From Pseudomonadota bacterium (lineage in GTDB: Bacteria > Cyanobacteriota > Vampirovibrionia > Obscuribacterales > Obscuribacteraceae): a stretch of 64,000 bases of DNA. Shown here one piece after another: positions 8,826-17,828 of the stretch (position 1 is its first letter; every line of letters begins with the position of its first letter). Both the position numbers and the translations under genes were made by a program. A model generated the notes under the pieces. It was not told the DNA's origin. It searched no databases and saw nothing but the letters and a program-made list of their open reading frames with translations. Location: assembly GCA_021325555.1 (NCBI GenBank), contig JAJPGY010000012.1, positions 158,956 through 222,955 on the forward strand, given 5' to 3'.

Positions 8826-9938
8826 ATGTCGAAGCTCGTGCTTGTTCGCGATACCAGGTTTCAGGATCACCTGAATCCGGAGCTGCACCCGGAGTCGCCC
8901 CAGCGCCTGAAGGCAATCGACAAGGTGCTAAAGCGAACGCAGGTGATTGCCGAGGTGAGACAGGAAGCACCGCGCCCGGCCTCTGAGGACGACCTGTGCG
9001 TCGTTCACGAGCCCGCATACATCGAGCACCTGCAGTCTGACCGGGAGAAAGCCAGGAAAAGCTGCCGCATAGTGCCGCTCGATGCGGACACGTTCATGTG
9101 CCCTGACACTTATGAGATCGCCAGGCTGGCTGCCGGCGCGGGGCTGGTCGCCGTCGAGGCCCTCAAGAATCCGGACGCCACCAGCTCCTTTGTGGCTGTT
9201 CGCCCTCCCGGGCATCACGCGCTCGAGGATAAGGCAATGGGCTTCTGCATTTTCAACAACATCGCGATAGCGGCGCGCTATGCGCAGAAGCACCTGGGGC
9301 TGAAAAAGGTGTTCATCATCGACTGGGATGTTCACCACGGCAACGGCACCCAGGCAATGTTCTACAACGATCCCACCGTTTTTTTCGTCTCCTTTCACCA
9401 GTATCCTTTCTGGCCGCCTGATACCGGATGGTACAAGGAGGACGGCGCCGGGGACGGCAAGGGCTACAACCTCAACATTCCTCTACCGGCGGGCACCGGG
9501 GACAGAGGCTATCTCAAGGCATGGGATGAACTGGTCAGGCCGGTCTGTCTTGAATACGGTCCCGACCTGATCATGCTTTCAGCCGGATACGATGCGCACC
9601 AGTTTGATCCGCTCGGGCAGCAGCAGATCACCACTGATGGTTACGCTCTGCTGTCCGAGCGGCTCGTGGATCTCAGCTGCGCCTCCGGCGCCAAGGTGGT
9701 TGGTTTCCTGGAAGGCGGTTACAACACGAACACCCTGTCGCAGTCGGTCGTCTCCACAATCGCGGTGCTCAATTCCGGAAAGCTGGTGGTGCCAGGCGCC
9801 CTGTTCGGCGGCGCCAGGCACACCGGCGACGAGACGCTGGTCAAACCGGTGACCGGCGACCGCGATCCAGCTCAGGTCGACGAGCGCATTGCCGACATCA
9901 AAGCATATTTTGCCAAGTATTGGCGCTCACTGCGCTAA
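8826..9938 (+). CDS. Histone deacetylase superfamily (acetoin utilisation / polyamine deacetylase-like) enzyme
   Basis: Zinc amidohydrolase of the arginase/deacetylase fold, 370 aa. The catalytic His pair is in RPPGHHA (about residues 131-137), the zinc site in [11 protein letters not shown] (about 167-177), and a third zinc Asp and the substrate loop in SAGYDAH (about 254-260). LEGGYN near residue 300 carries the region of the transition-state residue. It should remove acetyl or other acyl groups from lysine side chains, polyamines or a small metabolite. The start lies 135 bases after the upstream terminator, with GGTGAGGA before it. There is no partner gene that fixes the substrate; a GNAT acetyltransferase is encoded 0.5 kb downstream. 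Confidence 0.92.
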   Translation: MSKLVLVRDTRFQDHLNPELHPESPQRLKAIDKVLKRTQVIAEVRQEAPRPASEDDLCVVHEPAYIEHLQSDREKARKSCRIVPLDADTFMCPDTYEIARLAAGAGLVAVEALKNPDATSSFVAVRPPGHHALEDKAMGFCIFNNIAIAARYAQKHLGLKKVFIIDWDVHHGNGTQAMFYNDPTVFFVSFHQYPFWPPDTGWYKEDGAGDGKGYNLNIPLPAGTGDRGYLKAWDELVRPVCLEYGPDLIMLSAGYDAHQFDPLGQQQITTDGYALLSERLVDLSCASGAKVVGFLEGGYNTNTLSQSVVSTIAVLNSGKLVVPGALFGGARHTGDETLVKPVTGDRDPAQVDERIADIKAYFAKYWRSLR

Positions 9939-10097
9939 CCTGCCCGATCGGATTTTCAAGTACAAGAGCGATGGATTTGTGGGAGCTTCGCTAGCTACGA
10001 ATCGGGCTTGTTTAGCCTGCCCGGCGAGATCTATCCGTGCCACTCTCGTCAAGGCGACAGGACTCCATGTTTGCCAAAAGGTGAATTTCAGAGGTTT

Positions 10098-10127
10098 TTG
10101 AGTCCCTCTTGGCAAGGAATGACTCAA
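10098..10127. repeat. Inverted repeat / hairpin
   Basis: TTGAGTC (10098-10104) and GACTCAA (10121-10127) are exact inverted copies, with further partial pairing inside. A second, partly overlapping pairing is possible between TTGCCAAAAG (about 10071) and CTCTTGGCAA (about 10106-10115), so the region could adopt two alternative folds. Confidence 0.5.
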
Positions 10128-10286
10128 GGTGATGCTCCAGCATCAGGCCGAGCCTTAAAAAAGGCTGACGTTGAGACGGCCGAAGTTACTGAATTATGGT
10201 TATGGCGAATTTTTCCACTCTTTCAACTTTTTTTGCGAATAGCTAACAGCTCATACAGCGTCGGCCAGCAATTTTTATAAGAAGAT

Positions 10287-10310
10287 CCCGACCGTCAACC
10301 GTCGGTCGGG
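10287..10310. terminator. Hairpin, possible terminator or attenuator
   Basis: CCCGACCG (10287-10294) pairs with CGGTCGGG (10303-10310) around an 8-base loop; a weak TTCTGT tract follows on the + strand. It lies 120 bases before the acetyltransferase start. Confidence 0.45.
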
Positions 10311-10429
10311 TTCTGTCATCGCAGTTCTGCCGACCGATGCCGATGGGCCACCTTGCGGGTGACAAGCTCATGCGATGCAGGAACATTTCCGCGAGGCGCT
10401 CGAGCGCAAGCTCGAGCAGGAAGGTTCGT

Positions 10430-11182
10430 ATGGATACCACCACGACCCTCCTCTGCCAGCCGAGTACGGGCCAGGAAGACGACTGGAAAAACCTGTACGA
10501 AAGCGCGTTTCCTCAAGACGAGCGAATGGCAGTCGAGGAGATTCGTCAGTTTCTATCTAAAGGGTCAATGCTTCTGCACAGAACCACCAACAGGAGCAAC
10601 GAGCTTCTGTGCTTCTCGTTGACCTTCCCCGTTACAGACTCCGACTTTACGCTTCTGTCCTACATCGCCACCGATCCGACCAAACGCTCAGGCGGCTTCG
10701 GCTCGAAGCACATGCGGCGCTTGATCGAGATCCTCAAGGGGCAGTACCCGAATCAACTCGGTCTGTTCCTGGAGATCGAGTCGACCAGAGAGTCCGGACT
10801 CGATGAGGCGACGCAGAAGGCCAGGAAGCGGCGGTTGGAATTCTACCAGCGCCTTGGAGCGAAACGGCTGTCGAAGTCGTATCTGTGGCCCAGCATGACC
10901 GCTGGTGCCGCGCCTAGACAGGCGGAGCTGCTGTGGATTGAGTTCGGCACCAGGACAATCGACGATGCGGTGATCGCTCGCGTAATCAGCGAGATATACG
11001 CCAAGGCCTACAACCTGGCGGCAACCGATCCGATTGTCCAGAAGGTTCTCTCTCAGTTTTCCCACATTGCTGGCGGTACCCCAAATAAAGAGGAGGGCTC
11101 GGGCAGCTCAACGGCTGCTGCTGACGCTCAAACTCACCGGACCGCGAGTGATATCGGAGCCAGCGCTCCCGACAAGAAGTAA
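10430..11182 (+). CDS. GNAT-family N-acetyltransferase-like protein
   Basis: 250 aa. The ATG at 10430 follows AGGAAGG by 5 bases; the frame is open upstream without start signals. The GNAT core is visible: a strand LLSYIATDP, then the acetyl-CoA pyrophosphate loop RSGGFGSKHM (R/Q-x-x-G-x-G type) and its helix, and further on RLEFYQRLGAKRL, the typical motif-B end. The remainder, from about residue 155, is a helical extension with a Ser/Ala/Thr-rich tail. The acceptor is unknown. It lies 136 bases upstream of the vWA operon and could be its first gene, but a separate promoter is equally possible. Confidence 0.75.
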   Translation: MDTTTTLLCQPSTGQEDDWKNLYESAFPQDERMAVEEIRQFLSKGSMLLHRTTNRSNELLCFSLTFPVTDSDFTLLSYIATDPTKRSGGFGSKHMRRLIEILKGQYPNQLGLFLEIESTRESGLDEATQKARKRRLEFYQRLGAKRLSKSYLWPSMTAGAAPRQAELLWIEFGTRTIDDAVIARVISEIYAKAYNLAATDPIVQKVLSQFSHIAGGTPNKEEGSGSSTAAADAQTHRTASDIGASAPDKK

Positions 11183-11318
11183 GTCCCTGCGTGTCTCTCC
11201 GGCGGCGTCTGACACCACCGGGGAGGCGTCATTTCTTCGCAAGCGAAAATCGCCCTGGCGTTCGTTCCGGGCGATGCTGGATCCCAAGTGAGCCTGCAAC
11301 AGGCCGGAGGATTCAATC

Positions 11319-12362
11319 ATGCAACTAGCACATCCGTACTGGCTGCTGCTAATTTCTCTGCTCCCGTTGTCCTGGATCTCCCTGCGGCGCAAGGGCTACC
11401 TCGGTCACTCGAGCGTGCGCCTGGCCCGCGGGGTATCAGGCAACCATATTCTCCACGCTGTCCCAGCCGCGCTGCTGAGCGCTGCGTTCGTGCTGCTGGT
11501 CGTCGGGATCGCCCGACCTCAAATACCGCACTACCAGACGACCAGGACCATCAAGACGCGCGACATCGTGGTGGCCGTGGACATCTCCGGGTCGATGCAG
11601 ACCCCGTTCGCCGGCAAGGTGCCCGAGCGGCAGGTGAAGATCCCGGAGCTCGACAAAGAGCTCCCGCCGCGCCCGAAGCTGCCGAGCCTTGACCGGTACG
11701 CCTACCAGTATCAGCCGGACACCCCCAGCGGACAGCGCCGAATAGACGCGGCTCGCGCCGCGGTTCTCCGCTTCGTCGAGAACCGCTATGCCCTGAAGGC
11801 TGGCGATCGCATCGGCATACTGGCATTCGACACCAGCCCGCACTGGCGGTGGCCCTTGACCGACGACCTGAAGATGATCTGGCGAAACGGCCTGTACATC
11901 GACGAGGGCATCGGCGGCGGCACCAACTTCGGGGAAGCCGGTCCCGGCCCGATCGACGCGGCCGCCGACCACTTCGAGGAGATGGGCAAGGCGAGTACCC
12001 GCGTGCTCATCATGGTGACCGACGGCGAGGACCAGCTCGACAGCTACACGCTGGACAGGCTGGCGAAAGTGATCAAGAGCCACGACATTCACTTCTACGT
12101 GATCGGCGTGGGCGAGACATTGGCCCGGCAGGATGTCGACATCTTCCGCCTGACCCGCATGGTCGGCGGACAGGTGTACCGCGTGGAGAACGCGCAGGAC
12201 CTCTCAGCCTGCTTCGACTCGATCAACCAGATGGAGCAGTCCACCGTGGTCGTCGAGTCGAAGACGGTCCAACAAGAAGAGGTCTTCTTCTACTTTGCTA
12301 TTGCGGCGGGCATTCTCATCGGCCTCGCGCTCGTAGCCGAGACTCTTATTGTGAGCCAGTAG
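11319..12362 (+). CDS. Membrane-anchored von Willebrand A protein (BatA/MxaC-like)
   Basis: 347 aa. Membrane segments lie near residues 7-23 and 48-66, and a last one near 322-342; the vWA domain sits between. The metal-ion-dependent adhesion site is DISGSM (D88-x-S90-x-S92), with further metal residues expected in GGGTNFG and VTDGEDQL. BatA- and MxaC/L-type proteins form envelope complexes that work with a MoxR AAA+ ATPase. First of four tightly spaced + strand genes (gaps 34, 14 and 24 bases). The start is preceded by CGGAGG. Confidence 0.87.
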   Translation: MQLAHPYWLLLISLLPLSWISLRRKGYLGHSSVRLARGVSGNHILHAVPAALLSAAFVLLVVGIARPQIPHYQTTRTIKTRDIVVAVDISGSMQTPFAGKVPERQVKIPELDKELPPRPKLPSLDRYAYQYQPDTPSGQRRIDAARAAVLRFVENRYALKAGDRIGILAFDTSPHWRWPLTDDLKMIWRNGLYIDEGIGGGTNFGEAGPGPIDAAADHFEEMGKASTRVLIMVTDGEDQLDSYTLDRLAKVIKSHDIHFYVIGVGETLARQDVDIFRLTRMVGGQVYRVENAQDLSACFDSINQMEQSTVVVESKTVQQEEVFFYFAIAAGILIGLALVAETLIVSQ

Positions 12363-12396
12363 GTCGACTACAGGCCTCCAGCTGAGGAGAACCACT

Positions 12397-13110
12397 ATGG
12401 AACGCGCAAAGACGTTCCTTGCAGAAAATCGTGGCATGGTGGCTGTGGTTGCGCTGGTGCTTTCGGCGATGCTGTTCATTGCCGGGGTGTATCAGCTCCT
12501 GACCTACAGCCTGCCCATGTTCAAGGCGGACTACTACACCGCCATTCAAAGCGTGAGCGCCGATAAGGCGACCGTTCTATATGATGCGGGTCTGCAGGCG
12601 TTCAGGGCCGGCAACTACGACCAGGCGCAGCATCTGTTCGCCGCTGTGTCCGGCGCCTGCAACGACGCATCCGGAAACATCCCAGGGTCTCGACTCAAAC
12701 TGGCTGCCCAGGCGCAGTTCATGCTGGGAAACTCCTTCGATGCCCTGGGCAAGACCCAGCAGGCGATCGAAGCCTACCAGCAATCGCTGAGGCTGGATTC
12801 CGCCAACCTGTACGCCAAGTACAACCTGGAAAGGCTCCTGGCGCCCCCGCCGCCTCAAAGCAGCAGCGCCGGGCAGGGCAACCAGCAAGGTCAGCAAGCC
12901 GGCCAGCAGGGTCAGCAAGGCGACCAGCAAGGCGGGCAAGGCAAACAGCCTGGCCAGGCCCAGCCGGGCAACCAGCAAGGGAACCAGGAGGGCAATCCAC
13001 AGGCGGACCGGCAACCGGGAAACCAGCAGCCTGGCAGCAACGGGCAGCAGGGTGACCGCAAGGGACCGCCGGGTCGCGGCGCAGGCAAAGGCGCCGGCAA
13101 AGGCATCTGA
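12397..13110 (+). CDS. Membrane-anchored TPR protein with Gln/Gly-rich tail (BatC/E-like)
   Basis: 237 aa. One membrane segment at about residues 14-36 is followed by about two tetratricopeptide repeats (AQFMLGNSFDALGKTQQAIE and the next helix pair, about residues 50-145). A low-complexity tail from about residue 150 consists of Gln, Gly, Asn and Pro. Bat operons commonly encode such a TPR subunit. The binding site GCTGAGGAG precedes the ATG. The tail could be flexible or phase-separating, and the repetitive DNA could vary in length between strains. Confidence 0.82.
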   Translation: MERAKTFLAENRGMVAVVALVLSAMLFIAGVYQLLTYSLPMFKADYYTAIQSVSADKATVLYDAGLQAFRAGNYDQAQHLFAAVSGACNDASGNIPGSRLKLAAQAQFMLGNSFDALGKTQQAIEAYQQSLRLDSANLYAKYNLERLLAPPPPQSSSAGQGNQQGQQAGQQGQQGDQQGGQGKQPGQAQPGNQQGNQEGNPQADRQPGNQQPGSNGQQGDRKGPPGRGAGKGAGKGI

Positions 13111-13124
13111 CGGAGGGCAACTCT

Positions 13125-14219
13125 ATGCACTTTCTCAATGAGTCTGTGCTCTGGCTGCTCTTCGTGGTGCCGCCTGTTGGTGCCGCCCTGGTCTGGGCAG
13201 CCTGGAGACAAAAGAAGCGGCTCCTCGAGCATTTCGGCAGCGAGGAGCTGTGGTCCAGATACTCGCGGCCGCTCACCATCGGGCGCTACCAGTGGAAGGG
13301 GCTTTGCGTCTTCCTCTGCCTGGTATCGCTTATGGTGGCACTTGCGCGGCCGTCCTTTCAGCACGGTCGGGTGGAGTTCCCGCGCGGCACGATCGATGTC
13401 ATCGCCCTGGTCGACGTCAGCCGTTCCATGGCCGTCCCCGACTACAAGGGGCAGGTCTCCGGAGATGGCTATGGCGGCGGTACTCGGCTCGATATGGCCA
13501 AATATCTGCTGCTCAACGACGTCATCGCCTCCCTGCGCGGCAACCGGCTCGGTGTCGTCACTTACTCCGGCGAGGCTTTCCCGCAGGCGTTCATTACCGA
13601 CGACATGCCGGCCATGAAGTGGGTGATGCGGCGCGCGATCACGATCGGCAGCGCCCCCGGAGAGGGCAGCGCTCTGGCGAAAGCCTTATACCTGTCCTTC
13701 CAGCTATTCGACCTGGACTCCGATCCCGGGCACCGCAAGATTATTGTCCTGTTCTCCGATGGGGGCAGCGACGATGATCCGGCAGCGCTTTCCGCGGCCT
13801 TGCAAGAGTGCCGCAGGCGAGGGATTGAGGTTGTCGCGGCCGGCCTGGGCAGCAACGCCCGGCAGGCTATACCGGTTCGCGAGCTGTCGCCGCTCGATCA
13901 GATCCAGTTCCGCAACAAGCAGTGGTACGAGGTCGACGGGCAGGTGGTGAACGACACCGCCATCGATGAGAACCTGTTGCGGCTGATCGCCAATCGTACG
14001 GGCGGTCGTTACGTCCGTGTTCGCATGAGATCAGACTTCCACATCGGCTCTCTGATGTCCCGCACCGAGGTGACTTATCAGAAGGGCGAGCAGGAGGTCT
14101 TCTACTTCCCGTTGCTTCTGGCCGTCCTTTTCCTGGCGCTTGCGATGGCAGCTCCCCTGGAGCCCAGACCGCATGACAGGGACAAGGACTTCCTCACCAC
14201 GCTGCGTCTGCGTCGGTGA
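13125..14219 (+). CDS. Membrane-anchored von Willebrand A protein (BatB/MxaL-like)
   Basis: 364 aa, the second vWA protein of the operon. Membrane segments lie at about residues 6-27 and 59-75 and near the C-terminus (about 326-343). The MIDAS motif DVSRSM (D97-x-S99-x-S101) is intact, and a later metal Asp is in LFSDGGSDDD. Only 14 bases separate it from the preceding gene, and GGAGGG precedes the ATG, so translation is probably coupled. A heteromeric pair of vWA subunits is the normal Bat and Mxa arrangement. Confidence 0.86.
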   Translation: MHFLNESVLWLLFVVPPVGAALVWAAWRQKKRLLEHFGSEELWSRYSRPLTIGRYQWKGLCVFLCLVSLMVALARPSFQHGRVEFPRGTIDVIALVDVSRSMAVPDYKGQVSGDGYGGGTRLDMAKYLLLNDVIASLRGNRLGVVTYSGEAFPQAFITDDMPAMKWVMRRAITIGSAPGEGSALAKALYLSFQLFDLDSDPGHRKIIVLFSDGGSDDDPAALSAALQECRRRGIEVVAAGLGSNARQAIPVRELSPLDQIQFRNKQWYEVDGQVVNDTAIDENLLRLIANRTGGRYVRVRMRSDFHIGSLMSRTEVTYQKGEQEVFYFPLLLAVLFLALAMAAPLEPRPHDRDKDFLTTLRLRR

Positions 14220-14243
14220 TCAGCTTCTTCTAAGAGGTGCTCT

Positions 14244-15194
14244 ATGAAAGCGCTAGTTAGATTGATTGCCTGGTCCGCGGGCGTGATGGTGCTGGGAGTG
14301 GCGCTGCTTGCGGCGCTGTTCTGGTCCCAGAGAACCGTGTGGCCGGCCTTCCCGCAATCCAGCGAGAAGAAACCGCAAGTGGTGGCTGTCGTCGAGCGTG
14401 ACTTCGCCTGGCGCACCGCCGACCACGTTCCCGTGACGATCTTCATCAAGCAGAAGAAGGGCGTCACCATTGATCCGAACAGCCTGGCGGTCGAAGGGGA
14501 CTTCGAGATCGTCGGCAACCCGGAAATCTATATGCGTGACACCAGAAGCGGTGACACGTACTACCGCATCAGGCTCGTCCTGCAGAGTTTCGTCATCGCC
14601 CCCAGGCTGACGCTGGCCGCCAACATGGCCTACACGGTCGACGGCGATCCGGATCCCAAGCTCATCACGCTGCCGGCCATCGAGATCCACACGTCGCCAA
14701 CCTGGGATGGCAGGCAACCCCGCCAGGACGGCCCGATGACCGTCGTTCAGGGCTGGCATCCGTGGACCACGGCGCTTATGCTCCTGGTCGGACTCGCCGG
14801 TGCGGTGGCCAGCTTCCTGGCTTACCGCAAGGTGGCAAGGCTGGCTCAAGCAGCCGCTGCGGCGCCGCTGACCGGCCGCGCCCTCGCCCGGCGGGACTTC
14901 GAGCAGGTCTGGCAGACCATCCTGGACGGACGCGATACGCAGGCCGATTACAAGCAGATCGAGCGGATCATCCGCCGGCTGTATCACATCGAGACCAGGG
15001 TGACCTGGGAGATCCCGCTGGAGATAGGGGAAGGACATCCTCATCTCAAGCAGATCCTGGGCATCCACCAGCTTTGCGACAGGGTCCTCTACAAGGGGGC
15101 CGAGTTGAACGCTGCCGAAAAGGCGGAGATTCGCAAGCTGTGGGATGAGATGACCGTGGTAAAGAAATCCGTTCCTGTAGCGGACAGCAAGTGA
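14244..15194 (+). CDS. MxaA/BatD-like membrane protein
   Basis: 316 aa. An N-terminal membrane segment (about residues 7-29) is followed by an extracytoplasmic beta-rich domain (about 40-165), a second membrane segment (about 173-192) and a cytoplasmic helical C-terminal domain. This topology and the operon context resemble MxaA of methanol-dehydrogenase maturation clusters and, more loosely, BatD. Family membership is inferred from layout, not from a diagnostic motif. It is the last gene of the operon, followed by a terminator with a long T-run. Confidence 0.7.
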   Translation: MKALVRLIAWSAGVMVLGVALLAALFWSQRTVWPAFPQSSEKKPQVVAVVERDFAWRTADHVPVTIFIKQKKGVTIDPNSLAVEGDFEIVGNPEIYMRDTRSGDTYYRIRLVLQSFVIAPRLTLAANMAYTVDGDPDPKLITLPAIEIHTSPTWDGRQPRQDGPMTVVQGWHPWTTALMLLVGLAGAVASFLAYRKVARLAQAAAAAPLTGRALARRDFEQVWQTILDGRDTQADYKQIERIIRRLYHIETRVTWEIPLEIGEGHPHLKQILGIHQLCDRVLYKGAELNAAEKAEIRKLWDEMTVVKKSVPVADSK

Positions 15195-15210
15195 TGGATT
15201 CGAATGCTGG

Positions 15211-15256
15211 GCGCGGGGGACGGCTGTCACGCCTTCCCTCCGCGCTTTCTTTTTTG
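15211..15256 (+). terminator. Rho-independent terminator closing the vWA operon
   Basis: GCGCGGGGGA (15211-15220) pairs with TCCCTCCGCGC (about 15235-15245) with one mismatch or bulge, followed by TTTCTTTTTT. It separates this operon from the converging ankyrin gene. Confidence 0.8.
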
Positions 15257-15292
15257 CTATCGTTGCGACCAGGTGTAGTAGGGGTGAAGGTG

Positions 15293-16078
15293 CTAGGGTT
15301 CGCGGTGCCGGGCGCTCTGCCGGATGAGCGTAATCAGCTCTTTCAGCTGCGGGTCGCTGTTCTGGCTGCTCAGAATGTCCAGGGTGCTTTTGCCGTACTT
15401 GTTTGGGCGGTCAGGATCGGCGCCGGCAGCAAGGAGGTCCTTCACCATTGCCCGGTTGGAGCTGAGAGCTGCCATGGCCAGAATGGGGTAGTCCTGTGGT
15501 CCCCAGGTGAGGTTGGGGTCACAACCGTCGTTGATCAACAGTCGTACGCATTCCTCCGTTCCTTCCGGGTTTTCAAAGTTTCCGCGCTGCTCGCCTGCGG
15601 TTCTGGTGAAGGCGATGCTCGCCACCCGGTAGATTGTCCAGTCGCGGGCACAATGGTTGCCGGGAGCCGGGTTGTCTCCCACCCGATACCTGTCCAGAAG
15701 CTTGACCACTTCCGGGTGCCCGAACAGGGTTGCCTGCAATAGCGCCCGGTCTCCCTGTTCGCCCTTGATATCGGCCTTGTTATCGATGAGAAACTGCACG
15801 GCCTGCACCTTTCCGCAGCGTGAGGCCCAGAATATGGGTGAGTCCCCGTGCTCATCCCGCTGGTTGACATCGCGGCCGTCAGCAAGCTGCTGCGCCAGGA
15901 GCTGAACGTTCCCGCTGCTGGCGGCATCGGTTAGCGGGCTGCCGCCCTCGTTTATGGAGCTGTAAAGCATGTCCTCGAGCCCGACCTTGATTCTTTTCCA
16001 CAACAGAAAGCCTGCGAGCACGACGATCACAGATGCGGCGACCGACATGCGTTTGAGGGCAGTGTTCGCTCTCTTCAT
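15293..16078 (-). CDS. Ankyrin-repeat protein with N-terminal membrane anchor
   Basis: 261 aa. The ATG at 16078 is preferred over the adjacent TTG; GAGG lies 6 bases upstream of it. A basic N-terminus and one membrane segment (about residues 11-29) come first. Four or so ankyrin repeats follow (about 50-250), shown by DAASSGNVQLLAQQLADG, GDSPIFWASRCGKVQAVQFL, GDRALLQATLFGHPEVVKLL and DYPILAMAALSSNRAMVKDL. It is probably displayed in the periplasm as a protein-binding scaffold; the partner is unknown. The PfkB gene lies 20 bases upstream on the same strand, so the two probably form an operon. Confidence 0.88.
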   Translation of the reverse strand: MKRANTALKRMSVAASVIVVLAGFLLWKRIKVGLEDMLYSSINEGGSPLTDAASSGNVQLLAQQLADGRDVNQRDEHGDSPIFWASRCGKVQAVQFLIDNKADIKGEQGDRALLQATLFGHPEVVKLLDRYRVGDNPAPGNHCARDWTIYRVASIAFTRTAGEQRGNFENPEGTEECVRLLINDGCDPNLTWGPQDYPILAMAALSSNRAMVKDLLAAGADPDRPNKYGKSTLDILSSQNSDPQLKELITLIRQSARHREP

Positions 16079-16098
16079 CAATGGTCCTCACGACGCCG

Positions 16099-17091
16099 CT
16101 AAATGCGGGTTGGGCTCTGACCGGCAGCCGCGGCCAGCTCGGCCCTGGTGACCGGCACGATGCCCGCGCGGTGGAACTGCAGTGTTCCTGCCAGGACCGC
16201 CGCGCCGGCAGCGGTGGCCAGATCGTCGCCTTGCAAAAGAGAAGCGCACAGAGCCGCCATAGTTTGATCACCGCATCCCGTCTCATCCCTTGCCTGGCCA
16301 AGGGCAAGCCGGGGAGCGGGAATATGCAGGTCCAGATTTTCACCGAGCAGACAGGCGCCGTCGGCCCCCATCGTGATCAGCACGTTTCTTATCCCGCGCT
16401 CGAGGAAACATCTGGCTGCCTGCCGCGCCGTGTCCTCTCCTGTCACCTTAATCCCGGTGAGGATCTCGGCTTCATGCTCGTTCGGCTTGATCAGATAGAT
16501 GTCGTGGGCGAGGAGCTTGTCATAGGAGATCCCGGTTTGAATGCCGCCCGGATCGAAGGCGACCTTCAAGCCGCAGGCGTTCGCCTGCCTGATGGCGGCT
16601 ACTGCCGTGGCTGTCGGGAGCTCCAGGGAGAGCACCAGCAAGCCACCGTTGGCGGTGGCGGCCTGGAATGCGGGCACCGCCTCTTCGATGTCACCGGCCG
16701 AAAAATCCTCGTTGATGCCGGGAAGAACGTATATCTGGTTGTTTCCCTGGCGGTCCACGGCGATCAACGCCACCTGCGGAAACTTCCCGCCCGCCTCGAA
16801 CGGCATGATCTTGACGAAGCGCACATTGACACCGGCCTGCTCGAGCGCTTCTACGGGAACGCGCCAGAGGCCCAGCGGATCGCGCGATGTCCGCCCGACC
16901 ATGGCCACCCGGGATTCGCCGAGGAGGACCGCGAGCATCTGCGCGATGTTTCGTGATTTGCCGCCCGCGCCTATGTGCAGGCGGCCCCCGAACTCCAGCT
17001 CGCCGGGACCCACCAGGCGCTCCAGCTCCAGACCGAATATGTCCGTGCCCAGACCACCGGCTACCACCGCGCAGATCTGCTCAAGCGACAT
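16099..17091 (-). CDS. PfkB-family carbohydrate/nucleoside kinase
   Basis: 330 aa. It starts at the ATG at 17091, which follows GGGGGAG; an open extension to 17115 lacks a site. The N-terminal signature GGRLHIGAGGKSRNIAQMLA corresponds to the PfkB substrate-binding glycine motif, and a C-terminal motif DETGCGDQTMA holds the catalytic base (Asp of GCGD) and anion hole. It should phosphorylate a sugar, sugar phosphate or nucleoside with ATP. GCGDQ is a variant of the usual GAGD(A/S)F. Substrate cannot be assigned; 1-phosphofructokinase, ribokinase and tagatose kinase types are all possible. Confidence 0.85.
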   Translation of the reverse strand: MSLEQICAVVAGGLGTDIFGLELERLVGPGELEFGGRLHIGAGGKSRNIAQMLAVLLGESRVAMVGRTSRDPLGLWRVPVEALEQAGVNVRFVKIMPFEAGGKFPQVALIAVDRQGNNQIYVLPGINEDFSAGDIEEAVPAFQAATANGGLLVLSLELPTATAVAAIRQANACGLKVAFDPGGIQTGISYDKLLAHDIYLIKPNEHEAEILTGIKVTGEDTARQAARCFLERGIRNVLITMGADGACLLGENLDLHIPAPRLALGQARDETGCGDQTMAALCASLLQGDDLATAAGAAVLAGTLQFHRAGIVPVTRAELAAAAGQSPTRI

Positions 17092-17138
17092 TGCTCCCCC
17101 TGTTAACCAGAACATTCAAGATCCAGACAAAAGGTATC

Positions 17139-17666
17139 ATGACCGGGCGGCGCCGGCGAACAAACGCGGTAAACTGGATCGCGGACGGCCCGGCGACGGA
17201 GGGTTCCGTGCAGCGTTACAGCCACACGCAGAAGATCCCGGACAAGCTGATGACGCTGGGCTCGCTGGCCGGCGTTGCGCTGGCGCTCACCCCGCCGGGG
17301 CTTGTGGCGCGTGTCGCCCTTCTGGGCGTGCTCGGCGCCGCCGGGGCGATGATCCGCTCGCTTACCGTCGAGGTGGACGCGGAGGCGGTCAGGCTGCGGT
17401 TCGGGAATGGTCTGGTCAAAAAGTCGTTCCCGCTCAAGGAGATAAGCTCCGCCTCTCCGGTGCGAACGACGCTGCTGCAAGGCTGGGGCATTCACTGGAT
17501 CGGTTCGGGCTGGCTCTACAACATCTACGGCCTGGACGCGGTCCTGATCACGCTCAGGAACGGCGGGTGCGTAACGATCGGCACCGATGAGCCGGCGGCG
17601 CTGGCGGCGGCGATAAACGAACGCCTGGGAAGCGGTGTCCTGGACGCCGGCGGCCGGTCATCCTGA
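17139..17666 (+). CDS. Hypothetical protein with PH-like domain
   Basis: 175 aa, ATG at 17139 after AAAAGG. The middle has a hydrophobic hairpin (about residues 36-62: LGSLAGVALALTPPGLVARV) and then a strand-rich region (SLTVEVDAEAVRLRFGNGLV, KKSFPLKEISSAS, LITLRNGGCVTIGTDEPAAL). That matches the layout of small bacterial PH-like (bPH) membrane-associated proteins, where the final strand and helix read out like an antibody-type loop. An internal GTG at 17208 is an alternative start. It is divergent from the PfkB gene with only 47 bases between starts. Function unknown. Confidence 0.65.
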   Translation: MTGRRRRTNAVNWIADGPATEGSVQRYSHTQKIPDKLMTLGSLAGVALALTPPGLVARVALLGVLGAAGAMIRSLTVEVDAEAVRLRFGNGLVKKSFPLKEISSASPVRTTLLQGWGIHWIGSGWLYNIYGLDAVLITLRNGGCVTIGTDEPAALAAAINERLGSGVLDAGGRSS

Positions 17667-17828
17667 GCTGAGGACGACAGCATCTTGCCCGCCCCGGCGA
17701 ATCGCCCGTGAAGTGGCGGCGCCACGCCCGCCCCCAGGGGACGTGTGCAGACAATGCTCCGCTGCGAGATATGGTGGGGGAATCGCGAGCCTGGCACAAG
17801 GCAGCGCCAGGTTGCACGGGATAGCCGG

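Larger units (their letters stand above)
9939..10429. other. Intergenic stretch with hairpins
   Basis: No protein gene with start signals. It contains two hairpins (10098-10127 and 10287-10310, listed separately) and an A/T-rich segment at 10190-10280 that may hold the promoter of the acetyltransferase gene. No tRNA or known riboswitch fold was recognised. Confidence 0.4.
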
